Assembly: GCA_017477245.1 (NCBI GenBank)
Contig: JAFUWY010000036.1
Location: forward strand, 1 to 64,000
DNA: 64,000 bases
Direction of reading: 5' to 3'
Origin: Bacteroidales bacterium
GTDB taxonomy: Bacteria > Bacteroidota > Bacteroidia > Bacteroidales > UBA932
A program made the position numbers and the translations under genes. Within the stretch, counting starts at the first letter, position 1, and each line of letters starts with the position of its first letter. Shown here one piece after another: positions 26,811 through 35,347 of the stretch. The notes under the pieces were generated by a model. The model saw only the letters and a program-made list of their open reading frames with translations, did no database searches and was not told the origin of the DNA.

Positions 26811-29198
26811 ATGGCAGCCAAACAGAACAAAGCCCGCAACGAACAGATCAACCTGGTCGACCTGTTCTTCTTCCTGCTGAACCATTGGTATTGGTTTGTG
26901 ATTTGCATAGCACTGGCCGTCGGATACGCTTATTTCCGCTATTCGAAGAGTCCCTTGCTCTACCAGAGCAACGTAACGGTCATCATCAAGGACCCGAGCA
27001 ACAGCACCCGCTCGGTCCGCATGGATAACTACAGCAACATCATCAACACGGTCAGTATGACCAACGAGATGCTCCAATTGCGCTCCAAAACGATGATGTC
27101 CGAAGTGGTCCGTTCGCTGGATGCCGATGTCAACTATCTGGAACACATCAAACTACGCGATATCGAACTTTACCGGAATTCGCCGGTGCGCGTATTCTTC
27201 TCGCGCAACGAAGGGGAGGATCCCGGGACTTTCTCCATCAAGGTGACTCCTGTCGATGCCCGGACGATCCGGTTGGAGAGTGCCGCCGGCGTCCAGAACG
27301 TCTCCCTGGACGACACCCTCGCCCTAGGCAGTGGCAAAGTTGTCTTCCAACCTACAGCAGCCTACAATCCGTCAGCTTATGGCCGGGAGATCAAGATCCA
27401 GAAGATCCCGGTCCGCTCCGCAGCCGTAGGATTCCTGTCACGATTGAGCGTCACCCAGGATGGCAAGATTCTGACCATGAGCCAGAAGGACTATAATGTC
27501 CAGCGCGCCAGCGATATCCTCAGCACGCTCATCGAGAAATACAACGAGGATGCCGTCCGGGAGAAGAACCGCGTGGCCGTCAACACTGCTGCCTTCATCA
27601 ACGACCGCCTGGTCATCATCCAGGATGAACTCGGCGCCGTGGAGGATGACTTGGCCGAGTTCAAGAGTTCCCAGCGGCTCATGAACGTGGACGAGGCCGC
27701 TTCGCGCTACCTCAACGAAAGCCGCGGCTACAACGCCGAGATCGTCCAGCTGGAGACACGCATCTCGCTGGCAGAATACCTGCGCGACTACATCCAAGGA
27801 TCTGCCGGCTCCTACGAGATGATCCCGGTCAACACCGGCCTCAACGACAGCAACGCCGACAGGGCCATCAGCCAGTACAATGAGGCGATCCTGCGGCGCG
27901 AAAGGCTGGTCGCCGCCTCCAGTCTGTCCAGCCCGGCCGTCAAGCAGATCGAGACCAGCATCGCCTCCATGCGCCAGAATATCCTGGGCATCGTCCAGAA
28001 CCTGCTGACCAGCCTCAACGTGAAGCGGCAGGACCTCTCCGCCCAGGAGAACTCCTCCATCCAGAAATTTACCGCCATGCCAGCCAAGGCCAAGCAGATG
28101 CTCAACATCCAGCGCCAGCAGCAGATCAAGGAGTCGCTCTATATCTTCTTGCTCAACAAGCGCGAGGAGAATGCCCTCACCCAGGCCATGGTGGACAACA
28201 ATGCCCGCATGATCGATGCTCCCGAAGGTTCCTGGGCTCCGGTCTTCCCGCAGCGCAACCGCATGTTGCTGCTCGCGTTCCTGATCGGCCTGCTGGTGCC
28301 GGCCGTGATCCTGATTGCCTGGAAATTCCTCGACACCCGGGTCCGCACCCGCAAGGAACTCGAGGAGATGGTCTCCGTACCGGTCCTTGCTGAAATCCCG
28401 CTGGATCCTTCCGCCAAAAAGAATAAGAAGACCCGCAAGAAGAAAGATGCCAAGGAAGATGCAGCCTCCCCCATCGTCTACGATCCGGACTCCAAGGGCA
28501 TCTTCACCGAGTCCATGCGCATGATGTGCACCAACCTCGACTTCATGAAGCCCGAGGGCGTGGAGCATCCGGTCGTGGCCCTGACGTCCTTCGCCGTGTC
28601 CGCCGGCAAGACTTTCCTGACGGCCAACATGGCCCGCTGTCTCGCTGACGCCAAGAAGCGCGTGCTGCTGATGGATCTCGACCTGCGCAAGCGTACGATC
28701 TCCAAGTCCTTCGGCCTCAAGCACAAGACCACAGGTCTGTCCAACTACCTCTACGAAGAGCGCGTCCAGATCAAGGACATCATCCACAAGGATGTCGCCG
28801 AGGGCGTCGACTTCGTGCCGGCCGGTCACATCCCGCCCAACCCGACGGAGCTCCTGAGCCGCAAGCGCTTCGACGAACTGATCGCCGAACTCAAGAAAGA
28901 ATACGACTACATCCTGCTCGACAGCGTGCCTGTGCAGGTCGTCGCCGACCCGATGATCATCAGCCGCGTGGTGGACGTCAACCTGTTCGTGCTCCGCTCC
29001 GGCCAGCTCGACCGCCGCATCATGCCGCAGCTCGACGAACTGCAGGACGGCGGCCGCCTGAAGAACCTCGCCATCATCTTCAACGGATCCGAACTCAAGA
29101 AGGGCCTGGGCTACGGCGCCTACGGCTATGGTTACGGATATGGCTACGGTTACGGATACAGCTATGGCTACGGTTATGGCGAGAACAACGACGACTAG
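26811..29198 (+). CDS. wzc: Wzc-type polysaccharide co-polymerase and BY-kinase
   Basis: This 795-residue protein has a Wzz-type N-terminus with membrane spans at about 25-45 and 485-510, a periplasmic coiled-coil region between them, and a cytoplasmic kinase domain. Walker A is SAGKT (about 596-600), Walker A' is VLLMDLDLRKR and Walker B is YILLDSVPV. The C-terminus is a tyrosine cluster of Gly-Tyr repeats (about 765-790) for autophosphorylation. Cycling between phosphorylated and free forms is known to control capsule chain growth. It forms the export complex with Wza. No separate phosphatase of the low-molecular-weight type is next to it. Confidence 0.95.
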   Translation: MAAKQNKARNEQINLVDLFFFLLNHWYWFVICIALAVGYAYFRYSKSPLLYQSNVTVIIKDPSNSTRSVRMDNYSNIINTVSMTNEMLQLRSKTMMSEVVRSLDADVNYLEHIKLRDIELYRNSPVRVFFSRNEGEDPGTFSIKVTPVDARTIRLESAAGVQNVSLDDTLALGSGKVVFQPTAAYNPSAYGREIKIQKIPVRSAAVGFLSRLSVTQDGKILTMSQKDYNVQRASDILSTLIEKYNEDAVREKNRVAVNTAAFINDRLVIIQDELGAVEDDLAEFKSSQRLMNVDEAASRYLNESRGYNAEIVQLETRISLAEYLRDYIQGSAGSYEMIPVNTGLNDSNADRAISQYNEAILRRERLVAASSLSSPAVKQIETSIASMRQNILGIVQNLLTSLNVKRQDLSAQENSSIQKFTAMPAKAKQMLNIQRQQQIKESLYIFLLNKREENALTQAMVDNNARMIDAPEGSWAPVFPQRNRMLLLAFLIGLLVPAVILIAWKFLDTRVRTRKELEEMVSVPVLAEIPLDPSAKKNKKTRKKKDAKEDAASPIVYDPDSKGIFTESMRMMCTNLDFMKPEGVEHPVVALTSFAVSAGKTFLTANMARCLADAKKRVLLMDLDLRKRTISKSFGLKHKTTGLSNYLYEERVQIKDIIHKDVAEGVDFVPAGHIPPNPTELLSRKRFDELIAELKKEYDYILLDSVPVQVVADPMIISRVVDVNLFVLRSGQLDRRIMPQLDELQDGGRLKNLAIIFNGSELKKGLGYGAYGYGYGYGYGYGYSYGYGYGENNDD

Positions 29199-29207
29199 GA
29201 GAAAACC

Positions 29208-29612
29208 ATGACCATCGCAGTAGATTTCGACGGCACCATCGTCGAACACAAGTTCCCCGAGATCGGCAAGGAGAAACCCTTCGCCATCGAGACCCTCCTG
29301 CAGCTGCAGGAGGACGGTAACAAACTGATCCTTTGGACTTCCCGCGAGGGAGAACTGCTGGAGGCAGCCATCAGATTCTGCCACGAACGCGGCCTGGATT
29401 TCTACGCCGTCAACAGCAACCAGCCCCGCGGCGCCCTCTTCACCGGCCAGGCCGGCACCAAGGTCGTGGCGGACGTCTACATCGACGACCGCAACCTGGG
29501 AGGCCTCCCCGACTGGGGCACGATCTACGAGATCATCTGCGCCAAGCGGGCCCGCCACCACGCGAAGAACCGGAAGAAGAAATCTTTCTGGAAGCGGCTC
29601 TTCGGCAGATAG
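29208..29612 (+). CDS. Small HAD-superfamily phosphatase
   Basis: This 134-residue protein begins IAVDFDGTIVEHKFP, where Asp6 and Asp8 are the HAD nucleophile and acid. LILWTSREGELLEAA (motif II Thr) and VYIDDRNLGG (acidic motif) follow. The cap is minimal. The C-terminal KNRKKKSFWKRLFGR is very basic and could bind membrane or polymer. It is the last gene of the polysaccharide operon, 9 bp after wzc. The substrate is unknown. Removal of phosphate from a sugar intermediate is plausible. Confidence 0.82.
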   Translation: MTIAVDFDGTIVEHKFPEIGKEKPFAIETLLQLQEDGNKLILWTSREGELLEAAIRFCHERGLDFYAVNSNQPRGALFTGQAGTKVVADVYIDDRNLGGLPDWGTIYEIICAKRARHHAKNRKKKSFWKRLFGR

Positions 29613-29626
29613 CCGGAGATGCCGGA

Positions 29627-30694
29627 TCAGAAACGATTCCCTGTCAGGACGCCCAAGGTTTTGGGCGTCCATTTTTTCATCCCGGCGAAGAGCAGGAGGC
29701 ACATCGCCACGGCCAGCCCGGCCTTGACGAAAAGCGCCAGGCATTTGCCTGCTGTGCTTGTGAAGGGAAGCAGGTGCAGGGTGATGTAATGGGCGAAATC
29801 GTGCAGGATCAGGATAGCATGGGAGGCGTAGACAAAGAAACTGGACGAGGACAAGAATGCGTTGGTGTGCACCCGACCTGTATCCAACAAGCCGGCGGCC
29901 AGATTGACCACGGATATCGTCCCGCACAGGACGAACAGATACTTGATGTACCGATAGGCCAACGGATTCTCCCGGTAAGTGCATGCGATCAGCACGATGC
30001 CGGCGAGGCTCAGCAGATACGCCGGCCACTTGGCCCGGGCAAAGACCTGCAGGAAATCCACGGATGACAGCTGGAAACAGGCACCCAGCACGAAATAGAA
30101 CAATCCCTCCAAGTCCCGCGACCCGGTCAGCCCGAAGGCCACGAACAGGACGGCCGCGCCCCAGAAGCGGCACTTCCTGGCCAGAAGCCAGACCAGCGGC
30201 GAAGCGGCGACGAACAGGATCAGGTCGCGGATGAACCAGAGCGGGTAGTCGACCGGACACCCGTAGGTCGAGGCCCAGAAGATGTTGAGCCAACCGTTGT
30301 CACGCAGGGTCTCCACAAGCGTCGCCGGAACGATCCCGGGGTTGAAGCGCGACCGCAGCCAGCCATAGCCGAACCCGACCAGCAGGGCCAGGATGTTCCA
30401 AAGCAGGTAAGGGACCAGCAGGGTCCGCCCCCGCTTGCGGATCTTGTCCAGCCAGACCTGCGTATCCCAGTCCCGGAGTTTCGTAAAGAACAGGAAACCA
30501 GAGAACAGGAAGAAACACGGCACGGCGATCCGACAGATGCCTTGTGACAGAACGATACGAAGGGTCCCGGAAAAGTCCATGTCGTACGAGCCGGTCGTGC
30601 TCTCCCCTGCATGCAGCAGCACCACCGCCGCCGCCAGCGGGAAACGGAGCCAGTCGATCACCTGCGACTGCCGGGATGTAATATTCACGGACAT
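29627..30694 (-). CDS. Membrane acyltransferase family 3 protein
   Basis: This 355-residue protein has about ten spans. It begins QSQVIDWLRFPLAAAVVLLHAG, with the Arg and His of the family, and shows FFLFSGFLFFT and PLWFIRDLILFVAASPLVWLL. The same segments are recognisable in the shorter protein at 22689. It is convergent with the polysaccharide operon, and its last codons contain that operon's terminator. It may modify the same or another surface glycan. A -7 box TAACTTTG lies just upstream of its start. Confidence 0.88.
   Translation of the reverse strand: MSVNITSRQSQVIDWLRFPLAAAVVLLHAGESTTGSYDMDFSGTLRIVLSQGICRIAVPCFFLFSGFLFFTKLRDWDTQVWLDKIRKRGRTLLVPYLLWNILALLVGFGYGWLRSRFNPGIVPATLVETLRDNGWLNIFWASTYGCPVDYPLWFIRDLILFVAASPLVWLLARKCRFWGAAVLFVAFGLTGSRDLEGLFYFVLGACFQLSSVDFLQVFARAKWPAYLLSLAGIVLIACTYRENPLAYRYIKYLFVLCGTISVVNLAAGLLDTGRVHTNAFLSSSSFFVYASHAILILHDFAHYITLHLLPFTSTAGKCLALFVKAGLAVAMCLLLFAGMKKWTPKTLGVLTGNRF
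29647..29677 (+). terminator. Strong terminator of the polysaccharide operon, inside the convergent gene
   Basis: GGACGCCCAA (29647-29656) pairs perfectly with TTGGGCGTCC (29661-29670) over a 4-nt loop and is followed by ATTTTTT. It lies 35 bp after the last plus-strand gene and within the 3' coding end of the minus-strand acyltransferase. Confidence 0.85.
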
Positions 30695-30701
30695 AGGTCT
30701 A

Positions 30702-30709
30702 CAAAGTTA
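30702..30709 (-). promoter_or_regulatory. -7 box for the convergent acyltransferase gene
   Basis: On the minus strand TAACTTTG matches TAnnTTTG and ends 7 nt before the start codon at 30694, so the transcript leader would be extremely short. No clear -33 element is seen. The plus-strand FkbH gene begins about 65 nt away in the opposite direction, where GGTCTTTG (30721-30728) is a weak candidate box. Confidence 0.55.
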
Positions 30710-30773
30710 GAAAAATGCGCGGTCTTTGCAGAATTTTTCCGAAATTTGTCTGTTATTGAGTTCTGTGCCAAGC

Positions 30774-32501
30774 ATGAAATCTCTCCAGCAACTGAAACGG
30801 CTGCTCAAACAGGAGCACCCGGACTACCCGCACATCAAGCTGGCGCTCCTGGGCGACAGCGCCACGCAGTTCCTGGCCACGGCGATCCGGGGCGAGGGCG
30901 TGGCGCGCGGCCTGTCCGTGGACCTGTTTGAAGCCGAGTACAACCAGGTGGAGCGCCAGGTCCTGGACCCGACATCCGACCTGCACGGCTTCCGTGCTGA
31001 ATTCACCGTCGTGTTCCAGTCCTCGCACAAGTTGCTGGAGAAATACAGCCTTGCCCCGGCAGAAGCCCGCGCCAACCTGGCGCAGGAGCGGCTGGACTTC
31101 GTCCGCACGCTCTGCACCTCGGTGCCCGGCAAGGTCATTTACTACAATTATCCCGAGATCGGCGACGGTGTGTTCGGCAGCTACCAGAACAAGGTCGCCG
31201 GATCCTTCGTCTACCAGGTCCGCAAGCTCAACCTGGGACTCATGGAGCTCTCGCAGGAGTTCCCCAACCTGTACGTCTGCGACCTGGCCGAACTGCAGGC
31301 CAAGCTGGGCCGGGATTTCTGCTTCGACAGCAGCGTCTACGTGAGCACGGAAATGCTGCTCAGCCTGGACGCCCTCCCCTATGTGGCATCGCGCACGCTG
31401 GACATCGTCTGCGCCATCCGCGGCCAGTTCAAGAAATGCCTCATCCTCGACCTCGACAACACCCTCTGGGGCGGTGTCGTAGGCGATGACGGCTGGGAGA
31501 ACATCCAGGTCGGCCACGGCCTGGGCATCGGCAAGGCATTCTCGGAGTTCCAGCAGTGGGTCCGCAAGCTCAAGGACCGCGGCATCATCCTCTGCGTCTG
31601 CAGCAAGAACGACGCAGACAAGGCCCGCGAGCCTTTCGAGAAGAATCCCGAGATGGTGCTGCACCTGGACGACTTCGCCGTATTCATGGCCAACTGGGAC
31701 AACAAGGTCGACAACATCCGGACCATCCGGGAGATCCTCAACATCGGCTTCGACTCCATGGTCTTCCTGGATGACAATCCCTTCGAGCGCAACATGGTGC
31801 GCGAGGGCATCCCGGAGCTCTGCGTGCCCGAACTTCCCGAGGATCCGGGAGACTACCTGGAATACCTCTACGGGCTGAATCTCTTCGAGACAGCCTCCTA
31901 TTCCTCGGCCGACAAGGACCGGACGAAGCAATACCAGGTCGAGGCCCGGCGCGCCAGTTCCGCGCTCTCCTTCGCCAACGAGGCGGATTTCCTGAAATCC
32001 CTGGGGATGGTCAGCGAGGTGCGCGGGTTCGACAGTTTCAATACGCCCCGCGTCGCGCAACTGTCCCAGCGGAGCAACCAGTTCAACCTCCGGACGGTCC
32101 GCTACACGGAAGACGAAGTGCGCCGTCTCGGCGCGGATCCCGGATTCGCCTGCTTCAGCTTCACGCTGGCGGACAAGTTCGGCGACAACGGCCTCATCTG
32201 CGTGGTCATCCTCGAGAAGCGGGATGCCGGCACGCTCTTCATCAACACCTGGCTGATGAGCTGCCGTGTCCTCAAGCGCGGCATGGAGGCATTCACGCTC
32301 AACACCCTGGTCGCCTTCGCCCGGGAGCACGGTTTCCGGCGTCTGATCGGCGAATACCTCCCGACCGCCAAGAACGGGATGGTCGCGGAGCACTACCCGC
32401 GGCTCGGCTTCACCCCCCTGCCGGAGGCGCCGGAGCGCCTGTTTGCGCTGGAGGTGGAGGATTACCAACCCCTCGAATGTTATATCGAAAAGAAATCATA
32501 G
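30774..32501 (+). CDS. FkbH-like HAD-IIIC domain protein (candidate glyceryl-ACP synthase)
   Basis: The ATG at 30774 (KSLQQLKRLLKQEHPDYPH) is preferred over the upstream TTG at 30726. The 575-residue protein has an SGNH-like N-terminal part (LALLGDSATQFLATAI). A HAD domain follows with LILDLDNTLWGGVVGDDGW (nucleophile Asp at about 227), CVCSKND and VFLDDNPFERNMVREG. A GNAT-like C-terminal region has FNLRTVRYTEDEV and FINTWLMSCRVLKRGME. FkbH enzymes load a phosphoglycerate-derived three-carbon unit onto an acyl carrier protein and remove the phosphate. The next gene encodes exactly such a carrier, so the pairing supports this role. Confidence 0.88.
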   Translation: MKSLQQLKRLLKQEHPDYPHIKLALLGDSATQFLATAIRGEGVARGLSVDLFEAEYNQVERQVLDPTSDLHGFRAEFTVVFQSSHKLLEKYSLAPAEARANLAQERLDFVRTLCTSVPGKVIYYNYPEIGDGVFGSYQNKVAGSFVYQVRKLNLGLMELSQEFPNLYVCDLAELQAKLGRDFCFDSSVYVSTEMLLSLDALPYVASRTLDIVCAIRGQFKKCLILDLDNTLWGGVVGDDGWENIQVGHGLGIGKAFSEFQQWVRKLKDRGIILCVCSKNDADKAREPFEKNPEMVLHLDDFAVFMANWDNKVDNIRTIREILNIGFDSMVFLDDNPFERNMVREGIPELCVPELPEDPGDYLEYLYGLNLFETASYSSADKDRTKQYQVEARRASSALSFANEADFLKSLGMVSEVRGFDSFNTPRVAQLSQRSNQFNLRTVRYTEDEVRRLGADPGFACFSFTLADKFGDNGLICVVILEKRDAGTLFINTWLMSCRVLKRGMEAFTLNTLVAFAREHGFRRLIGEYLPTAKNGMVAEHYPRLGFTPLPEAPERLFALEVEDYQPLECYIEKKS

Positions 32502-32503
32502 CC

Positions 32504-32746
32504 ATGCAAAGAGAAGAATTGTTGCTGCAGATCCAGGAGATCTTCCGCGATGTGCTCGACGATGAGGAGATCGTGCTTGAGCCTGCTACCACCGCTGACG
32601 ACGTGGAGGGTTGGGATTCCCTGACCCACATCCAGCTTATCGTGGCCATCGAGAAGCATTTCAAGATCAAGTTCACCTCCAAGGAGATCCTGTCCTGGAA
32701 GAATGTCGGGGAACTCGTAGACTGCCTCGCTTCGAAACTCGCCTGA
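32504..32746 (+). CDS. Acyl carrier protein
   Basis: This 80-residue acidic protein has GWDSLTHIQLIVAIEKHF, in which the Ser of DSL (about residue 38) carries the phosphopantetheine. The ATG at 32504 is 2 bp after the FkbH stop. A frame from 32477 would overlap the FkbH gene and is not needed. It is a discrete carrier and is not next to fatty-acid genes. Its neighbours indicate that it delivers the FkbH-made acyl unit to the MBOAT protein encoded 4 bp downstream. Confidence 0.92.
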   Translation: MQREELLLQIQEIFRDVLDDEEIVLEPATTADDVEGWDSLTHIQLIVAIEKHFKIKFTSKEILSWKNVGELVDCLASKLA

Positions 32747-32750
32747 CGAC

Positions 32751-34202
32751 ATGGGTTTCAACTCACTGCCCTTCCTGCTGTTCTTCGTCGCCGTCTTCAC
32801 CCTTTACTGGTTTCCGCTCCGGGAGAAGACGAAGGCGCAGAACGTCCTTATCCTGCTGGCCAGCTGGTTCTTCTATGGATATGCCAGCCTCAAGATGCTG
32901 CCGCTCCTGATCGGGGCGACGGTGGCGTACTACGGTCTCGGGATCTGGATCCGGAATTGCCGTTCCGAGAAACAGGCATCCTGGATCAGCGCCCTGGGTG
33001 TTGTGCTGGGAGTCGGGCTGCTGCTGTATTTCAAATATTTCAATTTCTTCATCGAATCCTTCGCCTCGCTTTTCGGGGTCATGGGATTGCAGACGAACTG
33101 GCGGACCTTTGACATCATCCTCCCGCTCGGACTTAGTTTCGTGACCTTCAAGCTGATCAGCTACTGCGTGGAGATCCGGCGCGGCAAGATCGAGCCGGAG
33201 ACGGATTTCATCGCCTTTGCCGCTTATGTGGCTTTCTTCCCCTGCCTGCTTTCGGGGCCGATCGACCGGCCGCAGTTCCTGGGGCAGCTGCACAAGACGA
33301 GGGCCTTCGACTACGACACGGCGGCAGAGGGCATCCGGCAATTCCTCTGGGGCCTGGCGAAGAAGGTCTTGATCGCAGATCGTTGCGTGTATGTGATCGA
33401 TCCGGTCTGGGAGAACATCGGAGAGGCTTCCGGAAGTTCGCTGCTGATGGCGGCACTGCTGTATACCTTCCAGATGTATACGGATTTCTCGGGTTATTCT
33501 GACATGGCCATCGGCACGGGCAAGCTGCTGGGATTCCGGGTCACGCGCAACTTCAACTACCCGTTCTTCTCGACCAACGTCGCGGAATACTGGCGGCGCT
33601 GGCACATGTCCCTGACCTCCTGGCTGACGGACTATGTGTTCATGCCGCTGAACGTCCGGTTCCGCGACTGGGGGAAGATGGGGATGATCCTGGCCATCAT
33701 CATCAATATGGTCCTGGTGGGTCTGTGGCACGGGGCCAACTGGACCTTCGGTGTGTTCGGGCTCTACCACGGACTGCTGTTCGTGCCGCTGATCCTGAGC
33801 GGGGCCTTTGCCAAGCGGCATAAGTTGAAAGACGGTTGGATGGGGCTTCCGAAGTTGTCCGACCTCGGCGGGATGATACTGACCTTCCTGCTGGTGACCA
33901 TCGGCCTGGTGATTTTCCGGGCGGAGTCCGTCGGGCAGGCCTGGCAATTCCTGTCCGGCATGGCCCACCTCGAGACCCTGAAGGGTTTCTGGCTCTTCTT
34001 CCTGCATCCGGATTTCCGGACCAAGACCATCCTGATCGTGGCGCTGATGGCCATCGAGTGGTGGAACCGCTCCGTGGAGTTCCCGCTGGTCCCGATGAAG
34101 GATTATCACTGGACGGCACGGTACGCCATCTACCTGGGGCTGGCCTGCCTGCTGATCATGCTCTGGGGTAAGAATCTGACTTTCTTATACATCGACTTTT
34201 GA
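32751..34202 (+). CDS. MBOAT-family O-acyltransferase (AlgI/DltB-like)
   Basis: This 483-residue membrane protein has about eleven spans. It begins LPFLLFFVAVFTLYWFPLR with the AlgI-type opening. The family core is present: FFPCLLSGPIDRP, FQMYTDFSGYSDMAIG, EYWRRWHMSLTSWLTDYVF and GLWHGANWTFGVFGLYHG. The His in GLWHGANW (about residue 327) is the expected catalytic residue. In AlgI and DltB this protein passes an acyl group across the membrane to an exported polymer. The adjacent carrier protein makes the arrangement closest in logic to the Dlt system. Confidence 0.92.
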   Translation: MGFNSLPFLLFFVAVFTLYWFPLREKTKAQNVLILLASWFFYGYASLKMLPLLIGATVAYYGLGIWIRNCRSEKQASWISALGVVLGVGLLLYFKYFNFFIESFASLFGVMGLQTNWRTFDIILPLGLSFVTFKLISYCVEIRRGKIEPETDFIAFAAYVAFFPCLLSGPIDRPQFLGQLHKTRAFDYDTAAEGIRQFLWGLAKKVLIADRCVYVIDPVWENIGEASGSSLLMAALLYTFQMYTDFSGYSDMAIGTGKLLGFRVTRNFNYPFFSTNVAEYWRRWHMSLTSWLTDYVFMPLNVRFRDWGKMGMILAIIINMVLVGLWHGANWTFGVFGLYHGLLFVPLILSGAFAKRHKLKDGWMGLPKLSDLGGMILTFLLVTIGLVIFRAESVGQAWQFLSGMAHLETLKGFWLFFLHPDFRTKTILIVALMAIEWWNRSVEFPLVPMKDYHWTARYAIYLGLACLLIMLWGKNLTFLYIDF

Positions 34203-35206
34203 GACGGTTCGCTATAAAATTCTACGCCATCGTGGCGATCATCCTTCCGGTCATTGCCTATTACAACTGGAAGGTCGCCCCCAATGTGTCCGGTGACCTG
34301 GGTCTGTTGAACCTGGTCCCTTACGGACAGGAGTATGCTTCGCTGAACGTCGGAGGCATGGTCCATCCCGAGACGGATTCACTGTGCGTCACGCAGATCC
34401 ACGATGCCGCCGATATCCGGAAGTACCCCGTCGTGACGATTGGCGACTCCTTCAGCAACCAGGGGTTCGTGTCCTTCCCCCATTTCCTGGGCCGGGACCA
34501 TGGTTTCAAGGTAGGGAACGTCGAGCGGAGCATGTTCTACCAGCCCGTGCAGGATTACCTCTCGCTGCTCAATGCCGGCGCTTTCGTGCCAGGTCAGACA
34601 GCCATCGTGGAGATCGTCGAGCACTATTATGTCTGGCGCCTGGCATGGCTGGACTTCGACAGCACAGAATATTCGGAACTGGGCCCCATCGTGCCGGGCA
34701 AGTGGCAGAAGGACGTCCTCTCCGAGACCGCCCGGTGGGTGCGCCTCTCCATCGGATACAACAATCCTGTCCGGAGATTCAAGTTGGACAAGGATTGTTT
34801 CTCCCACCCTACCCGAGCCCGCGAGTTGTACGTCTACCGCGAGGAAATGAGTTTCCTGGAGATTTCGGATGAACTTGTCATCCAGGCTTTGGATAACCTG
34901 GCACGCCTCCAGGCCCTGTCCCGGGAGAAGGGCGTCGATATGTATTTCCTGATCTGCTCGGACAAGTATGACGCCTATGAGCCGTGGATTGCGGGGAAAC
35001 ATCCTGACAACCAGATCCTGCGCCGTGTACCCGAAGACGACCATATCATCGTGATGACCCCCTACATGCGCGAACTGATCGCTGACGGCGTCAAAGATGT
35101 CTACATGGTCAATGACGGGCACGCCTCCACCATCGGCGCCGCCCGCTGCGCGCAAGTGCTGGCCGAAACCCTAGGGACTCCTGATTCTCAGGCACTTACA
35201 AATTAA
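34199..35206 (+). CDS. AlgJ/AlgX-like SGNH O-acyltransferase partner
   Basis: The likely start is a TTG at 34199 overlapping the MBOAT stop, giving RRFAIKFYAIVAIILPVIAYY, one N-terminal anchor, and a periplasmic domain. No ATG is available nearby. VVTIGDSFSNQGF holds the GDS catalytic Ser (about residue 83) and MVNDGHASTIGA holds the catalytic Asp/His pair (about 305-307). This matches AlgJ/AlgX and the DltD-type partners of MBOAT proteins, which complete acyl transfer to polymer. The stop codon lies within the stem of the downstream inverted repeat. Confidence 0.82.
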   Translation: MRRFAIKFYAIVAIILPVIAYYNWKVAPNVSGDLGLLNLVPYGQEYASLNVGGMVHPETDSLCVTQIHDAADIRKYPVVTIGDSFSNQGFVSFPHFLGRDHGFKVGNVERSMFYQPVQDYLSLLNAGAFVPGQTAIVEIVEHYYVWRLAWLDFDSTEYSELGPIVPGKWQKDVLSETARWVRLSIGYNNPVRRFKLDKDCFSHPTRARELYVYREEMSFLEISDELVIQALDNLARLQALSREKGVDMYFLICSDKYDAYEPWIAGKHPDNQILRRVPEDDHIIVMTPYMRELIADGVKDVYMVNDGHASTIGAARCAQVLAETLGTPDSQALTN

Positions 35207-35254
35207 CCTTCGGAGGAATGCCCGAAGGTTAATTTGTATCTTATTGATAATCAA
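35198..35254 (+). terminator. Large inverted repeat after the FkbH-ACP-MBOAT-SGNH operon, plus second small palindrome
   Basis: Sixteen bases at 35198-35213 are perfectly complementary to 35222-35237 with an 8-nt loop, and the stop codon of the previous gene (35204-35206) is inside the stem. A second palindrome TTGATAATCAA (35244-35254) follows. The two centres are 31.5 nt apart, almost the same as the 32 nt between the two hairpins of the 109-bp elements at 41742 and 63742. It may therefore be a diverged relative that serves as a terminator. Confidence 0.6.
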
Positions 35255-35293
35255 TCAGCCGTCCTCGCCCTTCATAAATCGCAGGCGCGCTGA

Positions 35294-35327
35294 AAAGTGT
35301 CCGGAAGCAGATTCCGGCCACTTTTTT
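35294..35327 (+). terminator. Intrinsic terminator
   Basis: AAAAGTG and CCGGAA (35294-35306, one mismatched base between them) pair with TTCCGG and CACTTTT (35312-35325), followed by a T-rich tract. It stands between the acylation operon and the PspC operon, and is a standard rho-independent layout. Confidence 0.75.
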
Positions 35328-35347
35328 AATATTTTTGGTACTATGTA

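Noticed and set aside
27438-30293. 951-codon minus-strand open frame across wzc
   Set aside because: It covers wzc, the HAD gene and part of the acyltransferase. The motifs of BY-kinases and HAD enzymes are in the plus-strand frames, and the acyltransferase motifs are in a different minus-strand frame.
32477-32503. Longer start for the acyl carrier protein
   Set aside because: It would overlap the FkbH coding end by 25 bp. The ATG at 32504, 2 bp after that stop, gives the usual carrier length.
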